Positions 1 to 6,114 of a stretch of DNA of 9,201 nucleotides are shown in pieces. The translations under genes were made by a program, and so were the position numbers. The notes under the pieces were generated by a model. That model was not told where the DNA came from and made no database searches. It saw only the letters and a list, made by a program, of their open reading frames with translations. Origin of the DNA: Methylomonas sp. (GTDB lineage: Bacteria > Pseudomonadota > Gammaproteobacteria > Methylococcales > Methylomonadaceae). The stretch is taken from assembly GCA_028688235.1 (NCBI GenBank), contig JAQTYP010000109.1:1-9201 (forward strand). The letters are read 5' to 3'. The first letter of the stretch is position 1; every line of letters starts with the position of its first letter.

Positions 1-8
1 AAGACAGC

Positions 9-589
9 ATGTCCCAATTTCAAACTCATTCCATCCTGACCGCCAATGCTACGGCAAAACCTTTACTGGAAGGCTCCCTGAAAAAATACGGCTTCGTGCC
101 CAATTTGCACGGCGGTTTGGCCGAAGCGCCGGCGGCACTGTCAGCCTATATCGAATTAACGGCCTTGTTCGATCAAACGTCGTTTAGTCCGACAGAACGG
201 CAAGTCATTTTGCTGGCCGTCAGCGTCGAAAACTATTGCACTTACTGCGTCGCCGCGCACTCGATGATCGCCAAACACATGGCCAAGGCCGATCCGGCGA
301 TCGTCGAAGCCCTGCGCAACGGCAAACCGCTATCGGATGCCAAATTGGACGTCTGGCCAGTTTTAGCCGCGCGGTGGTGAAAAATCGCGGCGTAGTTTGC
401 GGGCAAACCTTGGACAAATTTATCACGGCAGGCTACAGCCGGGCACAGGTATTGGAAGTGTTGCTGGGCGTGGCGTTCAAAACCTTGAGCAATTACACCA
501 ACCATATTATCCATGCACCGCTGGATACCGCTTTTCAGGCCGAAGCCTGGGAAGAGCCCGCGCAATGCAGCAGTCGGCAGTGTGCTTGA
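9..589 (+). pseudogene. AhpD-like / carboxymuconolactone decarboxylase-family gene, broken by a frameshift
   Basis: Proteins of this family are small helical enzymes; AhpD-type members use a CxxC pair in peroxide or thiol chemistry, while others are decarboxylases. The ATG at 9 opens a frame that stops at 378-380 after 123 residues. It contains the family core: Glu63, then CTYC (Cys77, Cys80) and His84, the AhpD-style E...CxxC-x3-H pattern. The missing C-terminal half lies in the next frame, starting ASFSRAVVKNRG near 356 and running through KTLSNYTNHI to a TGA at 587-589. Restoring one base near 351-353 (for example GACGCTCTGG for GACGTCTGG) gives a seamless KLDALASFSRAVV and a 193-aa protein of normal family length. 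So the sequence shows a one-base deletion, either a real mutation or a sequencing error. The intact hydrolase starts 28 bp downstream, suggesting one transcript. The family call is solid; the substrate is unknown. Confidence 0.85.
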
Positions 590-617
590 TCGTTTGACTC
601 ATCAATAGGCAAACACC

Positions 618-1220
618 ATGAATGCAAAACAAAACGCAGTGGTTTTATTAGAACTGCAAAACGACTTTCTAACTGAAGGCGGCAAACTTTACCCGTTATT
701 GAAGTCGGTATTAGAAACCTACGATGTCAAAGCCCACCAAAATCTGTTGATTCGGGCGGCACGGGCTAGCGGTATGCTGATCGTGCATGTGCCTATCGGC
801 TTCTCGGCCGATTACCGGGAAATGGGCGATGCGCCATACGGCATTCTGCAGGCGGTAAAAAATGCCGGTGCCTTGATCAAGGATACCTGGGGCAGTGCGA
901 TTGCCGACGGTGTCGATATTCAAGCCGGCGATATTGTGATCGAGGGCAAATCAGGCATCGACGCCTTCGCCGGCACGCATCTGGATTTTGTTTTGCGAAC
1001 GCATGGCATCACCACCATCGCACTGGCAGGGCAACTAACCAATATTTGTATCGAATCCACGATGCGCGCCGCTTACGACAAGGGCTATCGCGTGATCGGG
1101 ATTACCGATGCAACCGCCACCATCGGCTTGGAGCAGTACGACGCTTCGATCGAACATAATTGGCCGATGTTCAGCGAGCCCATGACTCATCACCAATTTC
1201 TGGATCGGGCCGCGGCATAA
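618..1220 (+). CDS. Isochorismatase-family cysteine hydrolase
   Basis: This 200-aa protein is an intact member of the isochorismatase-like cysteine hydrolase superfamily, which hydrolyses amide, carbamoyl or vinyl-ether bonds in small cytosolic metabolites. The catalytic triad is visible: Asp16 in LELQNDF, Lys111 in IEGKSGIDAF and Cys144 in TNICIESTMRAA, preceded by the usual AGQLTN stretch around the cis-peptide. There is no signal peptide or membrane segment, and the length is typical. The ATG at 618 is the natural start, since the family's N-terminal strand begins a few residues later; its ribosome site is weak (TAGG about 9 nt upstream). It sits between two frameshifted genes, an AhpD-like one 28 bp upstream and a tautomerase 84 bp downstream, and is the only undamaged member of the cassette. 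The exact substrate cannot be read from sequence; isochorismate itself is unlikely because no siderophore or menaquinone genes are nearby. Confidence 0.9.
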   Translation: MNAKQNAVVLLELQNDFLTEGGKLYPLLKSVLETYDVKAHQNLLIRAARASGMLIVHVPIGFSADYREMGDAPYGILQAVKNAGALIKDTWGSAIADGVDIQAGDIVIEGKSGIDAFAGTHLDFVLRTHGITTIALAGQLTNICIESTMRAAYDKGYRVIGITDATATIGLEQYDASIEHNWPMFSEPMTHHQFLDRAAA

Positions 1221-1226
1221 GCGCAT

Positions 1227-1272
1227 GCCAGGATGCGTCGCTTCTTTGGAGTTGGCGCATCCTGGCTTCTTT
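1227..1272 (+). terminator. GC-rich hairpin after the hydrolase gene, possible terminator or attenuator
   Basis: Perfect 11-bp inverted repeat: GCCAGGATGCG at 1227-1237 and CGCATCCTGGC at 1256-1266, with an 18-nt loop that can extend the stem by wobble pairs. TTCTTT follows directly. It begins 6 bp after the hydrolase stop codon. The GC-rich stem plus T-rich tail fits an intrinsic terminator or partial attenuator limiting read-through into the tautomerase gene. The loop is longer than in classical terminators. Confidence 0.5.
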
Positions 1273-1292
1273 AAATACTTAAACATTAAATC

Positions 1293-1297
1293 AGGAG
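1293..1297 (+). promoter_or_regulatory. Ribosome binding site of the frameshifted tautomerase
   Basis: AGGAG lies 7 nt before the ATG at 1305. This is the strongest Shine-Dalgarno site in the first cassette. It supports the ATG at 1305 as a genuine start although the frame that follows is soon interrupted. Confidence 0.7.
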
Positions 1298-1304
1298 TTA
1301 CACC

Positions 1305-1525
1305 ATGCCACTCGTACAAATCAAAGGCATCAGCGGCTATTTGTCGCTACAACAAAACAGGACATCATCAGCAAAGTCACCGATGCTATCGTCTCGGTGG
1401 AAGGCGAAGGACTGCGTCCGGTCACCTGGGTATTGATCGAAGATGTCGCGTCAGGCGAATGGGGCGTTGGCGGACAACCCGTGACCACCGACGCGATAAG
1501 GTCAATGAGTCAAGGTAATCCGTAA
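1305..1525 (+). pseudogene. 4-oxalocrotonate tautomerase-family gene, broken by a frameshift
   Basis: From the ATG at 1305 the frame reads MPLVQIKGISGYLS and then loses similarity, stopping after about 44 codons. Shifting frame near 1344-1346 yields ATTKQDIISKVTDAIVSVEG, then LRPVTWVLIEDVASGEWG, then a short tail ending at TAA 1523-1525. One restored base (TCGGCTACA for TCGCTACA) joins both parts into a 73-aa protein, the usual size for this family. The family uses the N-terminal proline, exposed after Met removal, as catalytic base to tautomerise keto/enol acids; that Pro follows the start Met here. RPVTW and the GEWGVGG loop are typical of a tautomerase subfamily. As read, only a useless short peptide would be made. 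The upstream gene of the same cassette shows the same kind of lesion. Either the cassette is decaying or the assembly has local errors. Confidence 0.8.
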
Positions 1526-1541
1526 ATTCAAGGTTTTGGGC

Positions 1542-1561
1542 GCGGCAGAGCCTTCTGCCGC
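1542..1561. terminator. Hairpin between convergent genes
   Basis: Perfect 8-bp stem GCGGCAGA (1542-1549) and TCTGCCGC (1554-1561) with a 4-nt loop. It lies between the tautomerase stop at 1525 on the plus strand and the DUF2064-like gene's stop at 1563-1565 on the minus strand. Position and stability fit a shared transcription end. Neither side has a convincing T-tract, so it may instead protect 3' ends. Confidence 0.5.
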
Positions 1562-1562
1562 C

Positions 1563-2189
1563 TCAGCCATTTACCAACAGTAAGTAGCGCTGCCAATCTT
1601 GGTAAGTATCTACGTCCCATTGACTGTCCAGTTCGTACAGGTTCAAACCGATGTCCTTTACCCGGCTACGGGTAATGGTCATCACCTGGTCATGTCCCCA
1701 GCTCATGTCGCTAAACAATCGCGATTGCACCTGGTTTAAGCCGATCATGACGTAACCGCCATCGTCCGCCGGCGCGATGACTGCGTCATAACCTGCGCGT
1801 AACTTTAGCAATGCCCGATGCAAATCGTCGGCGGAAAGACTGGGGCAGTCGCAACCCATCAGCACGGCGTGCCGGTATCTGCTCAATGCATCCGAGAAGG
1901 CTTGCTGCATACGTTCGCCCAAGTCGGCGCCGTGTTGTACCTTCAGAGCCAGCGGATAACGTCGCGCGCAATCCTGAAAAAAGTCATGGCCGGTGTCCGG
2001 CGCACAGTGCAGTTCCACCGCGCAGAAAGGCTGCTGAAAAGCTCGACCCAGGGTCATATAGGTCAGCTGCCGATGAGCTTGCGCGGCTTGTTCCGCAGTC
2101 AATGCCGGTTGCAACCGGGTTTTGACTTGGCCAGGGATTGGGGCTTTGCAAAAAATCAGTAGCACGCTGTCGGGAAATGGATAAGCCAT
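1563..2189 (-). CDS. TIGR04282/DUF2064-like transferase (rSAM/selenodomain-associated transferase 1)
   Basis: This 208-aa cytosolic protein has a nucleotide-sugar-transferase-like alpha/beta fold. Visible motifs are an N-terminal nucleotide-binding segment KAPIPGQVKTRL (residues 15-26), GADLGERM (87-94), the putative metal-binding GCDCPSL with Asp114, PADDGGYVMIGL (140-151) and WDVDT (191-195). These match the TIGR04282 family in order and spacing, and the length is normal. The family is named for frequent linkage to a radical-SAM/selenodomain system and often pairs with TIGR04283 glycosyltransferases. A TIGR04283-like gene is present two genes upstream, but no radical-SAM gene is visible here. 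It is the last gene of the operon; its ATG follows the preceding stop by 3 bp and lacks a clear ribosome site, so translational coupling is likely. Substrate unknown. Confidence 0.85.
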   Translation of the reverse strand: MAYPFPDSVLLIFCKAPIPGQVKTRLQPALTAEQAAQAHRQLTYMTLGRAFQQPFCAVELHCAPDTGHDFFQDCARRYPLALKVQHGADLGERMQQAFSDALSRYRHAVLMGCDCPSLSADDLHRALLKLRAGYDAVIAPADDGGYVMIGLNQVQSRLFSDMSWGHDQVMTITRSRVKDIGLNLYELDSQWDVDTYQDWQRYLLLVNG

Positions 2190-2192
2190 GGC

Positions 2193-2984
2193 TCAGTGCT
2201 TGCGCAAAGGTCGAAACGGCATGGCTAATAACTGAAAGAAACCCAGCTCATGTCGGTCGCGAAATCCGTTCAAGCCAATAGTCATCTCAGCTTGTGGTTG
2301 CTGCGATTGATGGCAGTAGGTCTTGAACAGGCGGTCCCAGCACGACAAGGAAAAGCCAAAATTGCTGTCGGTTTCCTGTTGCCGGGCGGAATGATGAATC
2401 CGGTGCATGTCCGGCGTGACCAATAGATAACGCAGTATCCGCTCGAAAAATGGCGGCAGGCTGACATTACCGTGGTTGAACAACGCGCAGCCATTCAGGA
2501 TGATTTCGAACGCGATGACGGCCATAGGATCGGCACCGAGTACAATCACTAGCAATACTTTGTAAGCCATGGACAGCATGATCTCGATCGGATGAAAGCG
2601 CACCGCGGTGGAGGTGTCGAAATCAAGGTCGCTGTGGTGGACTTGATGCAAACGCCAAAACCATTGCCAACGATGGGCTGCGACATGTTGTGCGTAAATC
2701 GCCAGATCCAGTAATAGCAGGCTGAGCAAAATATTTAGCCAACCGGGTACGGCCAGGTGATTTAACAGGCCAAGATGTTGTGCCACTGCCCAGTTCGCAG
2801 CCAGCCAGGCTGACGTACCGATGCTGATGCGCATCACACCCGCATTCAACGCCACCAAACCAAGATTAATGGTCCAGCGTTGACGGCGAGACGTACTCAA
2901 GCATCGCGTTGGACTGAGCGTTTCCCAAATCGCCATCAACGACAAAATCCCGATAAACACGCCAAAGCGAAGCATGGCTTCCAT
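2193..2984 (-). CDS. Sterol desaturase / fatty acid hydroxylase-family membrane di-iron protein
   Basis: This 263-aa integral membrane protein carries the histidine boxes of the fatty acid hydroxylase superfamily: HVAAH (residues 100-104), HQVHH (113-117), a NHGN element (170-173) and MHRIHH with His194, His197 and His198. Such clusters hold two irons and use O2 to hydroxylate or desaturate lipid-like substrates at the membrane. Hydrophobic helices occupy about 5-20, 42-75, 80-100 and 140-165. The frame could start at GTG 2987, but GGGAGG sits 5 nt before the ATG at 2984 and only 2 nt before the GTG, so the ATG is preferred. That ATG overlaps the upstream glycosyltransferase's stop (TGATG), meaning coupled translation. 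Its operon position between two sugar-transferase genes suggests a glycosylated or sugar-linked lipid substrate, which is inference. Sterol as substrate is not implied by the family name. Confidence 0.9.
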   Translation of the reverse strand: MEAMLRFGVFIGILSLMAIWETLSPTRCLSTSRRQRWTINLGLVALNAGVMRISIGTSAWLAANWAVAQHLGLLNHLAVPGWLNILLSLLLLDLAIYAQHVAAHRWQWFWRLHQVHHSDLDFDTSTAVRFHPIEIMLSMAYKVLLVIVLGADPMAVIAFEIILNGCALFNHGNVSLPPFFERILRYLLVTPDMHRIHHSARQQETDSNFGFSLSCWDRLFKTYCHQSQQPQAEMTIGLNGFRDRHELGFFQLLAMPFRPLRKH

Positions 2985-3667
2985 CACTGCCTCCCGTAAT
3001 AACGCATGGCCAGGTCATTGGGATCGGCGCCGAAAAAATAGGCTAAGCGTAACCGCCACATCAGCAGGATGGTTTTGCATATACCCTGCTGGAGCCAGCG
3101 CCGTGCTGAAGTCTGCACCTTGGCTTTTAAACAACAGGGTTTACCGAGTTTTTTTAGCTTGTTGCTGATCGCAATATCTTCCATCAACGCAATCGCCGGA
3201 AATCCACCTACCGCAACAAATGCTGGTCTGGTCATGAACAACGCTTGGTCACCGGTGGCAATGCCGGTCAGCCGCGAGCGCTGATTCATCATGAAGGCAA
3301 TCAATTTGAAGATGGGCTTGGGGTTGTCGAATGCCACATCGAAACGCCCCCACTGGAAGCCTTCGGTTAAGGCTTGGCTGATCAAATCAATCGCATTATC
3401 CGGCAATCGGGTATCGGCGTGTAGAAACAACAATACCTCGGCTTCAGCCTGCAAAGCACCCGCATTTAGTTGTATGGCGCGACCGCGAGGGCTGAGTATG
3501 ACTTTATCGACCAGAGGCTTGGCGATTTCCGGGCTGTCATCGTGACTGCCGCCATCGACCAGCAGCAGTTGGCAACGATCACGAAGTCCCTGCAAAGCTT
3601 GTAGTTTGCCGGCGAGATGTCCGGCCTCGTTGAGTACCGGGATAACGATAGTAGCTTGATAAGGCAT
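2984..3667 (-). CDS. TIGR04283-like family-2 glycosyltransferase
   Basis: This 227-aa GT-A-fold glycosyltransferase has the family-2 signature in order: IVIPVLNE (residues 7-14) with the nucleotide-binding Glu14, LLLVDGGSHDDS (34-45), the metal-binding acidic motif FLHADT (81-86), GDQALFMTR (139-147) and a late MEDI (Asp164) acting as catalytic-base region. It matches the compact TIGR04283 group, annotated as rSAM/selenodomain-associated transferase 2 and in some genomes as arsenosugar biosynthesis glycosyltransferase. The C-terminal part (about 190-212) is amphipathic to hydrophobic and may attach to the membrane. It starts 15 bp after the oxidoreductase stop and its own TGA overlaps the next gene's ATG. 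The ribosome site is unremarkable: GAGG lies 13 nt upstream. A TIGR04282 partner is present in the same operon, but no arsenic-methylation or radical-SAM gene is, so an arsenosugar role is not supported. Donor and acceptor are unknown. Confidence 0.88.
   Translation of the reverse strand: MPYQATIVIPVLNEAGHLAGKLQALQGLRDRCQLLLVDGGSHDDSPEIAKPLVDKVILSPRGRAIQLNAGALQAEAEVLLFLHADTRLPDNAIDLISQALTEGFQWGRFDVAFDNPKPIFKLIAFMMNQRSRLTGIATGDQALFMTRPAFVAVGGFPAIALMEDIAISNKLKKLGKPCCLKAKVQTSARRWLQQGICKTILLMWRLRLAYFFGADPNDLAMRYYGRQ
2990..2995 (-). promoter_or_regulatory. Ribosome binding site deciding the desaturase start
   Basis: GGGAGG on the minus strand lies within the 3' end of the glycosyltransferase gene. 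Its spacing of 5 nt to the ATG at 2984, against 2 nt to the GTG at 2987, selects the ATG. Confidence 0.65.
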
Positions 3668-3682
3668 CCTAAAACATATTCC

Positions 3683-5833
3683 TCAGGCATTCCGCCGCCA
3701 GGCATGATAACGGCCCAGCCATTTCAGCACCTGCTGGGGTGCGTGATTGCGCTTCCAGACCCCGGCTGCGTATTTATTGGCTTCCGCCATGGTTGGATAG
3801 ATGTGAATGGTGCCGAGGATTTTATTCAGACCAATGCCGTGTTTCATCGCTAGCACGAATTCCGCCAGCAAATCGCCGGCATGTTCGCCGACGATCGTTA
3901 CACCGAGAATTTTATCCTTGCCCGGCACGGTCAGCACTTTGACAAAGCCATGGGCTTCGCCGTCGGCAATGGCCCGGTCCAGATCGTCGATGCCGTAGGT
4001 CGATACTTCGTAGACAATCCCTTGGGCTTGCGCGTCCTGTTCGTTCAAACCCACGCGGGCCACTTCAGGATCGGTAAAGGTCGACCAGGGGATCACCGAG
4101 TAATCGGCGCGAAATTGCTTGAACTGTCCAAACAAGGCGTTGACCATCGCATACCAAGCCTGATGCGCGGCGGTGTGGGTGAACTGATAGGGGCCGGCCA
4201 CATCGCCCACCGCGAAAATATTCGGGTAATTGGTTTGCTGGAACGGGTTGGTTTCCAGCGTGTTGCGCGGCGTCAGCGCAATGCCCAATTCCTCGACGCC
4301 GTAGCCTTTGATGTTGGCGGCGCGGCCGATGGCCACCAGCACTTGGTCGAAGGCAATTTTGACCGTTTGCCCGTCGTGTTCGGCCAGCAAAACCCTTTCG
4401 CCGTTTTCCCGCAGGAATTGTTTTGCGGTGTGCTTGACCCGCACGTCCACGCCTTCCTGGCGAAACCGCGCTTGTACCAGCCCGGATACCTCAATATCTT
4501 CCCGCGCCATGATGCGCGGCGCCATCTCCACCTGCGTGACCTGGCTGCCCAGGCGGGCGAAGGTTTGCGTCAATTCGCAGCCGATAGGGCCGCCACCCAG
4601 TACCAACAGGCGTTTGGGTAATTCGCGCAGATTCCAGACCGTGTCGGAGGTCAGATAGTCGATGTCGGCCAATCCCGGAATCGGCGGCACGAAGGGACGG
4701 GCGCCTGCGGCGATGACGATAGCGAGGCTGGAGATAGTTTTGACGCCGTCTGTTGTCGTGACTTCCACCGCCCAGGGCGAAACGATTTTGGCCGAGCCTT
4801 CGATGACCTCCACACCCAGTTTGGTATACCGTTCGACGGAATCATGGGGCGCTACGGTATTGATCACCTGTTGCACCCGCTCCATCACGACAGCGAAATC
4901 AAATTCAACCTCGGCTTTGGTGATGCCGAACTCGGATGCACGTTTGATATGCGACACCAACTTGGCCGAACGAATTAGCGCCTTGGATGGCACACAGCCG
5001 GTATTCAAACAGTCGCCGCCCATTTTGTGCTTTTCGATCAGCGTGACTTTGGCTTTGACGGCAGCAGCGATATAAGCCGACACCAAACCGCCGGCGCCCG
5101 CGCCGATGACAATTAGGTTATTGTCGAAACGCGCCGGTTTGGTCCAGCGCGCGTAGACTTTGCGCTGTTGAATGACTTCTAGCATTTTCTTCGCCCCTAA
5201 TGGAAACACACCAAGCAAGGCAAACGAACCCAACAAAGCGGGAGAGAGAATAGCAGACAGGGAGTCGATTTTCGCCAACTGGGTGCCGGCATTGACGTAA
5301 ACCAGGGTGCCGGCCAGCATGCCAAGCTGGCTGACCCAGTAAAACGTCTTGGTTTTGATGGGCGTCAAACCCATCGCCAGATTGATCATGAAGAACGGGA
5401 ACAACGGCACCAAACGCAAGGTAAACAAATAAAACGCGCCGTCGCGCCTTACGCCCTCGTCAATAGCCTGCAAACGGGCGCCGAAGTGGGATTTGACCCA
5501 GTCGCGGAACAAAAACCGCGCGGCCAGAAACGCCAGCGTTGCACCAATGCTGGAAGCAAACGAGACGATCAGCGTACCCCAGAGCAAACCGAACACCGCG
5601 CCGCCGGCCAGCGTCAATATCGTCGCCCCTGGCAGCGACAATCCAGTGACCGCGATATACAACGTGACATAAGTGGCTGCCGCCAGCAATGGGTGAACCT
5701 GGCGGTAATTGGCAATGCCGGTTTGCCGGGCTTTTAAATTTTCCAGTGTCAGATAGTGCGGCAAATCCAGTGCAAAAAAAGCCGCCATCAACGCGGCAAT
5801 ACCCAGCAATAACAAGATTCTGGAGGTTGTCAT
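3683..5833 (-). CDS. TVP38/TMEM64 (VTT) membrane domain fused to a pyridine-nucleotide-disulfide oxidoreductase
   Basis: This 716-aa protein is a two-part fusion. Residues 1 to about 225 form a membrane domain of the TVP38/TMEM64/DedA-like VTT family: an N-terminal helix (5-22), helices around 50-110, the FTLRLVPLFPFFMINL segment (137-152) and terminal helices around 163-212. From 238 on it is a flavoprotein like mercuric reductase and dihydrolipoyl dehydrogenase: FAD-binding GAGAGG (244-249), the redox-active CLNTGC pair (Cys275, Cys280), NAD(P)-binding GGGPIG (413-418) with Glu436 at the end of the next strand favouring NADH, the second FAD motif VGDVAG (542-547) and a C-terminal dimerisation domain. 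There HIYPTMAEA replaces the usual catalytic HPT, so Tyr679 stands where the active-site His is normally found, as in MerA-like enzymes. The electron acceptor is unknown. It is first in the operon, opposite a MerR-family gene. Confidence 0.9.
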   Translation of the reverse strand: MTTSRILLLLGIAALMAAFFALDLPHYLTLENLKARQTGIANYRQVHPLLAAATYVTLYIAVTGLSLPGATILTLAGGAVFGLLWGTLIVSFASSIGATLAFLAARFLFRDWVKSHFGARLQAIDEGVRRDGAFYLFTLRLVPLFPFFMINLAMGLTPIKTKTFYWVSQLGMLAGTLVYVNAGTQLAKIDSLSAILSPALLGSFALLGVFPLGAKKMLEVIQQRKVYARWTKPARFDNNLIVIGAGAGGLVSAYIAAAVKAKVTLIEKHKMGGDCLNTGCVPSKALIRSAKLVSHIKRASEFGITKAEVEFDFAVVMERVQQVINTVAPHDSVERYTKLGVEVIEGSAKIVSPWAVEVTTTDGVKTISSLAIVIAAGARPFVPPIPGLADIDYLTSDTVWNLRELPKRLLVLGGGPIGCELTQTFARLGSQVTQVEMAPRIMAREDIEVSGLVQARFRQEGVDVRVKHTAKQFLRENGERVLLAEHDGQTVKIAFDQVLVAIGRAANIKGYGVEELGIALTPRNTLETNPFQQTNYPNIFAVGDVAGPYQFTHTAAHQAWYAMVNALFGQFKQFRADYSVIPWSTFTDPEVARVGLNEQDAQAQGIVYEVSTYGIDDLDRAIADGEAHGFVKVLTVPGKDKILGVTIVGEHAGDLLAEFVLAMKHGIGLNKILGTIHIYPTMAEANKYAAGVWKRNHAPQQVLKWLGRYHAWRRNA

Positions 5834-6114
5834 GCAAACTTACCGCTTCTGAGTGGGTGAGGCTTCAATGGGTGTTTGCACGTTGTATGGGTAAACATCT
5901 TCGTTCCTTAAATACTGTTGGGCTTGCCTCTTAGTCGTGTTTGCCTGTCATTCCTGACAACTTATCTCAGCAAATCTAATTTCACCGGCTTAATAAACAT
6001 CATCGCCGCTTAGTAGATAAAGATGTTTGCAGGCATTTCAGGTAGGCAAAATTTGTGTTCGGTTGATGCAATACCTACACTATGTGACGTCTACTTTATA
6101 TTTTGTCACCCATT
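5834..6114. promoter_or_regulatory. Divergent intergenic control region between the oxidoreductase operon and the MerR-family gene
   Basis: These 281 bp must hold the promoters of both divergent units. A short palindrome TGTCA-TTCC-TGACA lies at 5946-5959, and a 7-bp inverted repeat AAACATC/GATGTTT at 5995-6001 and 6022-6028. No minus-strand promoter with good -35 and -10 boxes could be picked. A MerR-type promoter would have a stretched 19-20 bp spacer, which ordinary consensus reading misses. Assignment as a control region rests mainly on layout. Confidence 0.6.
6053..6081 (+). promoter_or_regulatory. Possible promoter of the MerR-family gene
   Basis: TTGTGT (6053-6058) and TACACT (6076-6081) are separated by 17 bp and lie 33 bp before the ATG at 6115. 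Both boxes match the sigma-70 consensus only partly (3/6 and 4/6). Just downstream, GTGAC (6084-6088) and GTCAC (6105-6109) form a 5-bp inverted repeat around the expected transcript start that could be an autoregulatory site. Confidence 0.25.

Noticed and set aside
1225..1518. Plus-strand open frame of 97 codons
   Set aside because: It starts inside the hairpin, covers the frameshifted tautomerase in a wrong frame, and its Arg/His-rich product has no domain character.
1563..3667. Arsenosugar biosynthesis locus suggested by the TIGR04283 name
   Set aside because: No arsenic methyltransferase, radical-SAM arsenosugar gene or ars regulator is present, so the family label alone does not support it.
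3881..4621. Long plus-strand open frame of 246 codons
   Set aside because: It lies wholly antisense to the well-supported flavoprotein part of the fusion gene, has no recognisable family features, and is the usual mirror of a GC-rich coding frame.
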